In this document: in pieces, positions 35,907 to 44,225 of the stretch | Layout of the letters: each line of letters opens with the position of its first letter | Numbering within the stretch: position 1 is the stretch's first letter | DNA from: Bacteroidota bacterium | Lineage (GTDB): Bacteria; Bacteroidota; Bacteroidia; Palsa-965 | Direction of reading: 5' to 3' | DNA length: 64,000 bases | Assembly (NCBI GenBank): GCA_020402865.1 | Contig: JADBYT010000012.1 | Span: 1-64,000, forward strand | The notes under the pieces: generated by a model | The model's database searches: none | Told to the model about the DNA's origin: nothing | The model's input: only the letters and a program-made list of their open reading frames with translations | Translations under genes and position numbers: made by a program

Positions 35907-38369
35907 ATGAAACGCATATACTTTATGGCTATTGCCGTGTACACGCTGTTGTGCTCGGCTGCCATGGCCCAAACCAGCCAAACCATTACCGTTCGCGACC
36001 GCGCCACACTTACACCCGTAAGCAATGCAGCGGTAGAAATACACGCCCCGGCATCTGAGGGAATAAACAATGCCCGCACCTGGCAGCATGCAGGTGTAAC
36101 GGATGTAAAAGGCCAGATCACCATTTCAGTTACGGCTTCGGCCGACAGTGTGCGGTTTACGCATCCGGCCTTTGGCACACAAGGCAATACATTGGCAGCC
36201 GTAACGGCAAACAACGGCCTGATGCTGCTTACCCAGCGGGTTCTGTTGCTTAACGAGTTTGTGTATGCCGCCAACCGCTCCGAAGAACGCAAGGCCGATG
36301 TGCCTTATCAGGTAGGCGTAGTTTCCTCGCGCGATGTAGAACTGGGCAACCCGCAGAACTCCGGCGATATGCTGATGAACTCAGGACAGGTATTTGTGCA
36401 GAAAAGCCAGATGGGCGGAAGCAGCCCGGTGCTGCGCGGCTTTGAAGCCAGCCGCGTACTAATAGTGATTGACGGCGTACGCATGAACAACCTGATTTAC
36501 CGCTCAGGCCATCTGCAGGATGTAATTACCATTGATCCCAACATGCTCGAACGCACAGAAGTGGTGTTCGGGCCTTCGTCGGTAATTTATGGCAGTGATG
36601 CCATGGGCGGAACCATGCACTTTATTACCAAAAAGCCGGTGCTGGGAACCGACAGCGGCATGTTCACTACGGGCAACGGCTTTGTACGTTATTCAACCGC
36701 CAATAACGAACAAACGGCGCACATCGACTTTAACCTCGGCACAAAGCGTTTTGCATCACTCACCAGCATTACCCGCAGCGATTTCGGCGACTTGCGTATG
36801 GGCGCAAACGGTAATCCCTACGACCCGCAATTTGGCTGGTGCAAATACTACGTGGAACGAATCGACGGAAAAGACAGCGTGATGCAAAATACCGATCCGC
36901 TGGTACAGAAATTTACCGGCTATACACAAATTGATGTCACTCAGAAATTCCTGTTCAGGCAAAGCGACAATGTATCGCACCTGCTCAACCTGCAACTTTC
37001 CACCTCATCAGACATTCCGCGTTATGATCGTTTGCAGCAGCTGAGCAACGGACTTCCGCGTTTTGCCGAGTGGTATTACGGACCGCAGAATCGTGTACTG
37101 GCGGCTTACACGCTGCAGCTGAGCAATGGCAACTCGTTTTATGATAATGCCAGTATTACACTTTCTACACAGCGCATTGATCAGGATCGCATTACACGCC
37201 GCAGAAACAGCAATAACCGTATTCGCCAGAATGAAGATGTAAGCATGTTTGCGCTTAATGCTGATTTCAAAAAGCAGATAGGGAAAGAAAATGAGCTGCG
37301 CTATGGAGCAGAGTTGCTTTACAACACTGTACTTTCAACCGCCACCAGCACACACATTGAAACCCTTGCCGAAACTCCGGCCGCCACACGTTATTCGGAT
37401 GGCGATAATTCACAGCTTATGGCTTCGCTGTATGCTTCAAACAGCTGGGAAGTGAGTGAGAAGTTTATTGTGAGTGGCGGTTTGCGTGTGGGTATTGTTA
37501 ACCTTAGTGCGCAATGGAATGATACCACATTCTTCCCCTTTCCTTACACAGAAGTAAAGCAAAACAATTTTGCTCCCAGCGGGAATCTTGGTTTTGTGTG
37601 GATGCCTTCGCAGAAGCTGCGAATCAATATTTTGGGTTCAACCGCTTTCCGCGCGCCCAACATCGACGATTTGTCCAAAGTGTTCGACTCGCAGCCCGGT
37701 ACACTGGTTGTGCCCAATCCAAACCTGAAACCGGAGTTCGCACTGAACGGCGAGTTTGGTATTTCGTGGACCTTTACCGAAGGGGTGCGCCTTGATTTTG
37801 CAGGCTGGTACACGGCCATTACCAATGCCATTGCCGTGCGCGATTTCACCTTTAATGGTGCTGATTCGCTTGTTTTTGACGGCACACCCAGCCGCGTGGT
37901 AGCTGCGCAAAATACCGACCGTGGCTACATTACCGGCTTCAGCAGCGGCATTACGGCAGATTTTAATGATCATTTCTCATTTCGCGGCACGGTAACCTAC
38001 ACCTACGGCAGATATATCGACACTCAACTCGACACTGTAGTTCCGCTCGATCATATTCCGCCGGTGTTTGGACAAAGCGGTCTGGTGTATCACACCAACA
38101 AATTAGAGTGCGAGCTGTTTGCACGCTACAATGGCTGGAAGCATCTTGCCGATTACAGCGCCAGTGGTGAAGATAATTTATCACAGGCCACACCTTATGG
38201 CATGCCGTCCTGGACCACACTTAACTTCCGTGCCGGTCTTCAGCTTAACCGCTGGGTGCGTGTAACCGGTGCCGTTGAGAATATTTTTGATCTCAACTAT
38301 CGCCACTTCGCCTCCGGTATGAGCGCGCCCGGCAGAAACTTTATTGTTGCCGCACGAGTACGATTTTAA
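35907..38369 (+). CDS. TonB-dependent receptor, haem/haemoglobin-receptor type
   Basis: 820 residues. Signal peptide 1-20 (cut after AMAQ). A carboxypeptidase-regulatory-like domain covers about 22-100. The plug follows (about 125-250): SQMGGSSPVLRGFEASRVLIVIDGVRMNN and RTEVVFGPSSVIYGSDAMGG. The barrel contains FRAPNIDD (about 575) and VPNPNLKPE (about 597), the FRAP and NPNL boxes known from HmuR-type haem receptors. The last residues AARVRF close the barrel with a terminal Phe. A haem or haem-protein substrate is therefore likely. A small one-TM gene precedes it and two structured RNA candidates follow it. Confidence 0.9.
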   Translation: MKRIYFMAIAVYTLLCSAAMAQTSQTITVRDRATLTPVSNAAVEIHAPASEGINNARTWQHAGVTDVKGQITISVTASADSVRFTHPAFGTQGNTLAAVTANNGLMLLTQRVLLLNEFVYAANRSEERKADVPYQVGVVSSRDVELGNPQNSGDMLMNSGQVFVQKSQMGGSSPVLRGFEASRVLIVIDGVRMNNLIYRSGHLQDVITIDPNMLERTEVVFGPSSVIYGSDAMGGTMHFITKKPVLGTDSGMFTTGNGFVRYSTANNEQTAHIDFNLGTKRFASLTSITRSDFGDLRMGANGNPYDPQFGWCKYYVERIDGKDSVMQNTDPLVQKFTGYTQIDVTQKFLFRQSDNVSHLLNLQLSTSSDIPRYDRLQQLSNGLPRFAEWYYGPQNRVLAAYTLQLSNGNSFYDNASITLSTQRIDQDRITRRRNSNNRIRQNEDVSMFALNADFKKQIGKENELRYGAELLYNTVLSTATSTHIETLAETPAATRYSDGDNSQLMASLYASNSWEVSEKFIVSGGLRVGIVNLSAQWNDTTFFPFPYTEVKQNNFAPSGNLGFVWMPSQKLRINILGSTAFRAPNIDDLSKVFDSQPGTLVVPNPNLKPEFALNGEFGISWTFTEGVRLDFAGWYTAITNAIAVRDFTFNGADSLVFDGTPSRVVAAQNTDRGYITGFSSGITADFNDHFSFRGTVTYTYGRYIDTQLDTVVPLDHIPPVFGQSGLVYHTNKLECELFARYNGWKHLADYSASGEDNLSQATPYGMPSWTTLNFRAGLQLNRWVRVTGAVENIFDLNYRHFASGMSAPGRNFIVAARVRF

Positions 38370-38520
38370 TCTCTATTCAAATAATTGATTTACAACCAAA
38401 TAAATCATTAAATCAACTTTAATCAAAAAATAGTCCGATCCCGATAAACAAAACATCCACACCCTTGTTTTATATGGGAATTCACCAAGAGATTGTGTGA
38501 AACTCAGGGGTAATACTCAG

Positions 38521-38580
38521 CATCACTTCGTGGTGTGAGTGGTTTGGACAAAACAAGAGCCTAACAGGCTCTTGTTTTGT
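38521..38580 (+). ncRNA. candidate small RNA, copy 1 (hairpin, conserved linker, terminator)
   Basis: First hairpin CATCAC-ttc-GTGGTG (38521-38535), then the linker GAGTGGTTTGG (about 38537-38547), then a perfect 14-bp terminator stem ACAAAACAAGAGCC / GGCTCTTGTTTTGT (38548-38561 and 38567-38580). Copy 2 at 38719 has the same plan. The two terminator stems differ in sequence but keep the pairing, which supports a real RNA structure. The true 5' end and promoter are not identified. No protein frame is plausible. Confidence 0.5.
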
Positions 38581-38718
38581 TTAATACCGGTTCGTACCCA
38601 AATAAAAACGGTTAATCCCCTTTTAATTGTTTTAATTAGGCAAAAGATAACGGATGATACATATTTGCATATCAATTATTGCTACTGGCAAACATAGTTA
38701 GCATAATTGATATTCGAT

Positions 38719-38782
38719 CATCACTTCAGTGGTGAGAGTGGTTTGGGAAAAAACAGGGACGCTAAACGGCGTCCCTGTTTTT
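38719..38782 (+). ncRNA. candidate small RNA, copy 2 (hairpin, conserved linker, terminator)
   Basis: CATCAC-ttca-GTGGTG (38719-38734), then GAGTGGTTTGG, then a perfect 14-bp stem AAAAACAGGGACGC / GCGTCCCTGTTTTT (38749-38762 and 38769-38782). It repeats 38521-38580 over the first 27 bases with only three differences. The 138-base gap between copies is AT-rich with no gene. See the companion entry for the comparison. Confidence 0.5.
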
Positions 38783-38872
38783 ATTTCAGTATGTGCTCCG
38801 CAAAACCTTCAATCTGGCTTCACACAGGCTTAATACAAGTGGCGTAATCTTGCACAACTAAATGATGAATTT

Positions 38873-39097
38873 ATGATGAATGCCTCTTACGCGGGAATTG
38901 CCCGTATTTTCCTGAGCAACGGACAACAACAAACCGGTTTATTGCTGAACGATGTAGAACGTGAAGATGCGTTTGACAACGGCGTACGTTTTGTGCCGTA
39001 CAGCATGCTGAATGCTTTTTTGCAAACGGCTGATGAAACACTTGTAAAAATCCTGGAGCCTTCGCGCGTAACAGGAATTGATTTGTTTCAAAAGTAA
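38873..39097 (+). CDS. small hypothetical protein (74 aa)
   Basis: 74 residues from ATG 38873 (a second ATG follows directly). No signal peptide. The sequence reads like a compact folded protein: GIARIFLSNGQQQTGLLLNDVER, then FVPYSMLNAFLQTADETLVKIL. The start of the message may lie near TAATCTTG (38845-38852), one base off the -7 consensus. Not recognised; similar short proteins in this phylum are usually conserved and uncharacterised. It follows the twin small RNAs and converges with the TerB/DnaJ gene. Confidence 0.5.
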   Translation: MMNASYAGIARIFLSNGQQQTGLLLNDVEREDAFDNGVRFVPYSMLNAFLQTADETLVKILEPSRVTGIDLFQK

Positions 39098-39103
39098 TTA
39101 TCT

Positions 39104-39176
39104 GGTGGTTTCGATAAGCTCAACCACCAGAGATCGTATCGTTGCGTGGTGGTGGCGAAAAACTCAACCACCGGTT
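39104..39176. repeat. two REP-like hairpins
   Basis: CTGGTGGTT-tcgataagctc-AACCACCAG (39104-39132) is followed by a related GTGGTGGT-ggcgaaaaactc-AACCACC unit (about 39146-39175). The sequence tcgataagctcaaccacc resembles the short palindromes that are spread through many Bacteroidota genomes. They lie between two converging genes and may also act as bidirectional terminators or mRNA-stabilising hairpins. Confidence 0.55.
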
Positions 39177-39184
39177 TACGTAAA

Positions 39185-39973
39185 TTAACTGAATCCTCTT
39201 TGTTTACGGATGTTCTCGTAGGCATCCTGAATATGCTGAAATCGTTCTTTGGCCGATTTCTGTGCTTCTTCTCCCAAATCAGCCACGCGGTCAGGATGAA
39301 AGCGGAGTGCCATTTTGCGATAGGCTTTTTTCACTTCTTCATCGGTTGCGCCTGAATCAATTTCGAGGATTTTGTAATCGGCCCCCGCATCGCGGAAATA
39401 CATGGCTTTGAGTGAGCCAAAGTCGCCGGAAGAAACACCCATTTGTGCGGCCAGTGTTTCAATCAGATCTGATTCTGACTGCGACACAACACCATCGGCT
39501 TTCGCGATTCCGAACAGATAATGGAGCAACTGCACACGTTGTGCCTCGGGCATGTACATTTGCAGGCGCCTGCAAATTTCAGTGGTGTTAATCTGCTGAT
39601 CAAGCAGTGTGCGTAGCTGGGGCAACAGCTGACGCGTATTTTCCTCGCCAAACTGTACCACCAGAAATCGTTTCACATAATCAAGTTCTGATTTGAGCAC
39701 CTTGCCGTCGGCCTTCATCATTACGGCGGAAAGCGCAAGCAGACTGCGCACAAAATCCTGCCTTGCATTCACCGGGTTGTAGCCGGTACTGTAACTATCA
39801 AAATCGGCAAATCCCGGACCGCCGCCCATGCGTCTGCCATTTATGTTGGCCACAAATGTAAACCCGTCGATAAAAGAGCCGATGAAAAAGCCCAGAAGAG
39901 CGCCCCAGAAACCGCCGCCAAGAATCCAGCCCAGCGCGGCTCCCACCCATTTAAAAAATTTAAAATTGCCCAT
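39185..39973 (-). CDS. TerB-like/DnaJ domain protein (DjlA-like)
   Basis: 262 residues. A glycine-rich hydrophobic N terminus (about 8-34, GAALGWILGGGFWGALLGFFIG) may insert in the membrane. A TerB-like helical domain spans about 75-180, and a C-terminal J domain covers about 195-260 with the invariant HPD in ALRFHPDRVADLG. J proteins stimulate Hsp70 (DnaK). DjlA of proteobacteria has the same order: membrane segment, TerB, J domain. The -7 box TACATTTG at plus 40001-40008 leaves a leader of about 22 bases. Confidence 0.9.
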   Translation of the reverse strand: MGNFKFFKWVGAALGWILGGGFWGALLGFFIGSFIDGFTFVANINGRRMGGGPGFADFDSYSTGYNPVNARQDFVRSLLALSAVMMKADGKVLKSELDYVKRFLVVQFGEENTRQLLPQLRTLLDQQINTTEICRRLQMYMPEAQRVQLLHYLFGIAKADGVVSQSESDLIETLAAQMGVSSGDFGSLKAMYFRDAGADYKILEIDSGATDEEVKKAYRKMALRFHPDRVADLGEEAQKSAKERFQHIQDAYENIRKQRGFS

Positions 39974-40059
39974 CAGGCTTTACGCTAAATAGTTTAGCTG
40001 CAAATGTACAAACCATATACCGCTATTGGAACATACGCCACAATGGCAGGCCTCAGAAA

Positions 40060-40090
40060 TTCAAAACGCCCCGAAAAGGGGCGTTTTGAA
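40060..40090. terminator. bidirectional terminator between DjlA-like and MORN genes
   Basis: Perfect 13-bp arms TTCAAAACGCCCC (40060-40072) and GGGGCGTTTTGAA (40078-40090), 5-base loop. Mainly ends the large MORN gene read on the minus strand. Confidence 0.85.
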
Positions 40091-40109
40091 TTATAAAGTA
40101 ACGAGACTT

Positions 40110-43100
40110 TTACTTTTTATTACCTGGCTTGGCCGGCTTTGCGGGAGGCGGAGCAAGCTTTGTCATTATTCCCGAATCAAAAACCTGGTGATCATTGTGA
40201 TACACTTCACGGCGTATAACGGTTCCGTTTTCGTCGTGGTGCAGCACTTCACCATCCAGATCATCCCACAGCCAGTTTTCTACTCGTTTCACCTGACCAT
40301 TTTCGTGGAAGTATCGTTGTTCAAGATGTTTGAAGCCAGCTTTGTAGTTGCGGACCTCTTTGCTTTTGCCATTTTCATAATATACTTTCTGCACACCTTC
40401 ATAATCGCCATACTCGTAATTTTCTTCCTTGTAAACGGCTCCGTTGGCGTAGTATTCTTTCCAGACACCATGCAGGTATCCGTTTTCAAAACTACCCTCA
40501 ATTGATTTCTGGCCGTTGGCAAAGAATGCTTCAATTTTACCATTCCCGTTTCGAATGGGTTTACGCGGCAAAAGATTACCATCGGGACCGTTATAGGTAT
40601 AACCTACCAGCGCACCGGCTTCGTAGTAGCGAATATGTGTAAGCTCACCTTCGGGACTGAAGAAACGATGTTCGCCCCAGGGTTCGCCGTTGCGGTAAAG
40701 GCCTACGCGGCGCAACTTGCCGTTTTCGTAGTAATAATAGCTGGTATCATCTTTTGAATCGAGCACATAGTTTTCTTTGTACTCTAACTGACCGTTTTCA
40801 TAATAGCGTTTGCAGATGCCCTGACGGCTGCCGAGGTGGTAATTGAATTCGGCGCGGAGCTGGCCGTTAAGATGATACGATTTATAAGTGCCTTCATCTT
40901 CACTGTTGCGCATAGGGCGCTCACTCTGAATGCTGCCATCCATGTAATACCCTTTGGAAACACCGGTAATACGGCCGTTCTGATAATTCTGCTCAATGCG
41001 TACCTGTCCGTTTGGATAAGATAAACGCAATTCGCCTTTAAACTGTGTGGAGTCATAACGATATGTGTACACAATGGTGTTTCCGGTGGTGTCATAGAAA
41101 TTGCTGTAACGCATCCAGCCTTCACGTATAAAATTATTTTCCACCAAACGCCCTTTGTTATCGTAGTAATACTGATTGCCATAGTTGCCGCCATTAATGA
41201 AATACTGCTTACCGGTCATCACACCACCTGCGTTATACTCAGTCCATTCCGACTGGCGTTCATCATACTGATACCAGCCTTTGGAGCTGATCTGACCGTT
41301 TGAGTGGAAAAACTTGAAGAAGCCGTGGCGCATGTCTTCCTTGTATTCACCTTTGCTTTCTACGCGGCCGTTGGCGTGGTATGTGGTGGAAGGCCCGTCT
41401 TTCATACCGCGTTTAAATTCATACTTTGATTCGAGCCAGCCGCCCTCTTCGCGGAAGAATTTCCATTCACCTTCGCGCATGTTGTTCACGAGTTCACCTT
41501 CGGCCGCTTTTGATCCGTTGGGGTGATATTCGATTACCGCAAGGCGCTGCCCGGTGAGTTTCTGATTTAGTAACACATCGCCATCTTTAGCGTAATAGCG
41601 CATCTGCTGAATCACACCAACTTTGTAGGTATTTTGGTTGTATTTGATTCCGTCAGCATCATACATAAACAAATCACCATTCAATTTACCGTCTTTTCCA
41701 AAGGTCGCTTCAGTTTCGAGTTTGCCATTACGGTGATACTCTTTCCATGAACCTACACGGTTGCCCTGTGCGGTGTATTCTCCTTCCCGTAGTTTCTCTC
41801 CCGTGCCATAATAGTTTGTCCAGCTACCTGTTTGTACACCATTGGTAAACTGTCCGGAGGTAATCAGTTTGCCGGTTGCTGAATAATCAAGAAACTCACC
41901 GTTTTCTTTATCGTTTTTGAAATTAATTACACGCGACACAGAGCCATCGGCGAAGTATTCCGTTGCTTTACCATCACGCATTCCGTTTTTGTATTCCACT
42001 TCAATACGCAGCGTGCCATCGGCAAAATAGGTTTTCACCTTTCCGTCGTATTTCCCTTTGCTCATGGAGCCTTCTTCGTACTTGGCGCCATTTGAACGGT
42101 AGGTGGTATAGGGCCCGTCCATTTCTCCGTTGGAGTATGTATATCGTTCGCGGATTACGCCGTTATCGAAATATTTTTCCTGTACCCCATTAAGTTTACC
42201 ATTTTCATAATTTTCCTTTGTCCGGATTACGCCATTAATCGGATAATACCAAACCCACTCACCGGTTTCCTTACCCATGCTGTTGTAGCTTCCCTTGCCG
42301 CGCAGCAAACCGTTTCGTTCCTGATAGAACACCCACTCGCCGCGACGTTCAGGAGTTCCGGGGTCTTCTCCTTTTTTCTTCTTACTTGGCTTGGCATTCA
42401 GTTGCTGCTCACGCACTACCGGATCTATTTTACCAATACCAAAAATAATTTTGTTGTCGTGGAAAAGTATATCTACGTTTTCGGTGTTGCTCATTGCCAT
42501 TTTAGCCGGATGGCGAAGATTTTTATCAATAAAATCAGTCGCCCACTTGGCAAATGCCGGAATCTTTTTCTTTTTATTTTTCTTGTATGCTTTTGCTTCT
42601 GCCTTGTCGGCTACGGTGGCAAGCGTGTAGTAAGTATATACTTCGTAGTATCCGTTTTTATACATGTTTACAAAAAACGGCACATAGGTTTGCATAAACC
42701 AGTTTTTCGAATCATCCTCCATCTTCATGCTTTCAAACATGAGCTGGCGCTGCATCACAAACTTGTATTTAAGCGTAGTGAGGTTTTTGTACGCGGGATT
42801 AAGTGCCTTTTTCGATTCGAGCAAATCAACCAGATAATCAAAACACTGATCACCGGCTTCAGAAGAAGAAAGCCGGGCTTCCGGATCTGAATCAAGATTA
42901 CCGCCATACATATCTTCTATCTGAACCACTACTTTGTTGGCACGCTCACTGCTGTTATCCAGCAGCAGATAATATTCGAACGAAAGCAATGCGGGCAAAA
43001 GACGACCCTGCTCCACAAGTGCTTTACCGAGCTGAAAATGACTTGAACGATGATACTGGTTCAGTTCAATTGATTTCTGAAAACAGGTTACTGCATCGGC

Positions 43101-43553
43101 ATATTTCTTCTGCTTCACATAGGTAAGCCCTTTATGGTAGTAGAGGTAAAAGAAATAGGGAAATTTCTCAATGCCTTCGTCGAATGCTTTGTGCGCATCG
43201 TCATACTTAGCCATCTCACGATTCGACTCACCGATATACTGGTAAAAATCGGCCTCAAAACGATTTCTCATTTTCAGCCCTTTCTGCGCGGTAATGAGGC
43301 AGAGGCTGTCGTCGTGATTATCATTGTAGGCCGAAGCGAGACGGAGTATGGCATAGGCGTAGTTCGTATCGTTCGGGTGACATTTTTTGTAATTGGTTAT
43401 GGCTTTTTCGTACTTGCCGGTGAGCTCATAAAACGAGCCCTGGATAAGCAATTCACCGGAAGATGTGTATTCTTCTTCATCAACCTGAGCAAACACAGAC
43501 TGCCAGGAAAACAAAAACGAAAAAACGAGGGTCAGGCGAAAAATCTGATTCAT
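40110..43553 (-). CDS. giant MORN-repeat protein with N-terminal TPRs
   Basis: 1147 residues. Signal peptide 1-22 (cut after VFAQ). Four to five TPRs lie at about 30-215, then a linker with lysine-rich tails (KAYKKNKKKKIP). From about 400 to 1125 there are roughly thirty MORN_2 (YwqK-like) repeats of about 23 residues, pattern YxxNGxxxGxxxxYYxxG, such as NGKLNGVQEKYFDNGVIRE. The C terminus is PPPAKPAKPGNKK. MORN repeats form elongated beta surfaces. A soluble periplasmic or surface scaffold is likely; the N-terminal TPR part suggests binding to a partner. The -7 box TATTTTTG (plus 43613-43620) leaves a leader near 50 bases. Confidence 0.85.
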   Translation of the reverse strand: MNQIFRLTLVFSFLFSWQSVFAQVDEEEYTSSGELLIQGSFYELTGKYEKAITNYKKCHPNDTNYAYAILRLASAYNDNHDDSLCLITAQKGLKMRNRFEADFYQYIGESNREMAKYDDAHKAFDEGIEKFPYFFYLYYHKGLTYVKQKKYADAVTCFQKSIELNQYHRSSHFQLGKALVEQGRLLPALLSFEYYLLLDNSSERANKVVVQIEDMYGGNLDSDPEARLSSSEAGDQCFDYLVDLLESKKALNPAYKNLTTLKYKFVMQRQLMFESMKMEDDSKNWFMQTYVPFFVNMYKNGYYEVYTYYTLATVADKAEAKAYKKNKKKKIPAFAKWATDFIDKNLRHPAKMAMSNTENVDILFHDNKIIFGIGKIDPVVREQQLNAKPSKKKKGEDPGTPERRGEWVFYQERNGLLRGKGSYNSMGKETGEWVWYYPINGVIRTKENYENGKLNGVQEKYFDNGVIRERYTYSNGEMDGPYTTYRSNGAKYEEGSMSKGKYDGKVKTYFADGTLRIEVEYKNGMRDGKATEYFADGSVSRVINFKNDKENGEFLDYSATGKLITSGQFTNGVQTGSWTNYYGTGEKLREGEYTAQGNRVGSWKEYHRNGKLETEATFGKDGKLNGDLFMYDADGIKYNQNTYKVGVIQQMRYYAKDGDVLLNQKLTGQRLAVIEYHPNGSKAAEGELVNNMREGEWKFFREEGGWLESKYEFKRGMKDGPSTTYHANGRVESKGEYKEDMRHGFFKFFHSNGQISSKGWYQYDERQSEWTEYNAGGVMTGKQYFINGGNYGNQYYYDNKGRLVENNFIREGWMRYSNFYDTTGNTIVYTYRYDSTQFKGELRLSYPNGQVRIEQNYQNGRITGVSKGYYMDGSIQSERPMRNSEDEGTYKSYHLNGQLRAEFNYHLGSRQGICKRYYENGQLEYKENYVLDSKDDTSYYYYENGKLRRVGLYRNGEPWGEHRFFSPEGELTHIRYYEAGALVGYTYNGPDGNLLPRKPIRNGNGKIEAFFANGQKSIEGSFENGYLHGVWKEYYANGAVYKEENYEYGDYEGVQKVYYENGKSKEVRNYKAGFKHLEQRYFHENGQVKRVENWLWDDLDGEVLHHDENGTVIRREVYHNDHQVFDSGIMTKLAPPPAKPAKPGNKK

Positions 43554-43637
43554 TTGAAAAGTGAACGGGTTAGGTTATTCAATGAGAATTACAACGGGTT
43601 TTACCCGGCAAACAAAAATAACAATTTCGGCGATTTA

Positions 43638-44063
43638 TCAGTCCTGTTTAAGAAGATCGCTGAGGAGCTGATTAAGGCGTTGTTCGGCCTGCAGGCGGCC
43701 TATGGAAAACGTGGATAAATCGACTGTTTTCAGCCATGCATAAATGGCCAGAGCTTTGCGGCAACGGTCGGAAGCTGCGGCATTATCGTGGTTGTGATGA
43801 AGGAAGGCCTCCATTTCAAGTGCGCGGGCCAGCGCATCGGCCTGCGCGGGTGTGAGCGGATTTTCCTGCCCGATTAAATCTGCAAGTGCCTCCGGCGTGA
43901 GGCGGTAAAGCACTTCGGGGGTGATTCCAAAAAACGGATGATAGCTTTCGGCCAGTTCGTGCAAGGCATCTTCGCGGCGCTGCTGGTTGCGCAGGCCCAT
44001 TGCCCGTGCAAGCACGCGGGCAAACTCCTCAATCATGCGCTGTACGTAATCGCGGCGATACAT
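43638..44063 (-). CDS. hypothetical helical protein (DUF6483-like)
   Basis: 141 residues, no signal or membrane segment. The N terminus MYRRDYVQRMIEEFARVLARAMGL resembles the start of small uncharacterised bacterial proteins called DUF6483 (from memory, unverified). The rest is helical with TPR-like periodicity (ALEMEAFLHHNHDNAAASDRCRKALAIYAWL). Function unknown. The start is the first ATG of the frame, next to the FAD-monooxygenase on the same strand but 160 bases away. Confidence 0.6.
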   Translation of the reverse strand: MYRRDYVQRMIEEFARVLARAMGLRNQQRREDALHELAESYHPFFGITPEVLYRLTPEALADLIGQENPLTPAQADALARALEMEAFLHHNHDNAAASDRCRKALAIYAWLKTVDLSTFSIGRLQAEQRLNQLLSDLLKQD

Positions 44064-44225
44064 GTTGACTTTTCAGATAACAGACCATGGCTTTTAACAT
44101 AGCCGGTGCAATGCCCGGTGAAAAAAGCCAACAGGCCAAAAGTACAAATGCCCGGCACGATTATGAAATGCTACAGCTGCAGAAAGCACCATTCGTGGTG
44201 TTTTCGCACAGCAAGCAGTTAACAT

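Noticed and set aside
38521-38782. Protein-coding gene or plain pair of terminators
   Set aside because: No frame longer than about 20 codons is credible. The shared 27-base front part makes simple terminators less likely, but this is not excluded.
40026-40505. 159-residue plus frame opposite the MORN gene
   Set aside because: It is the complement of MORN repeats and spans the terminator.
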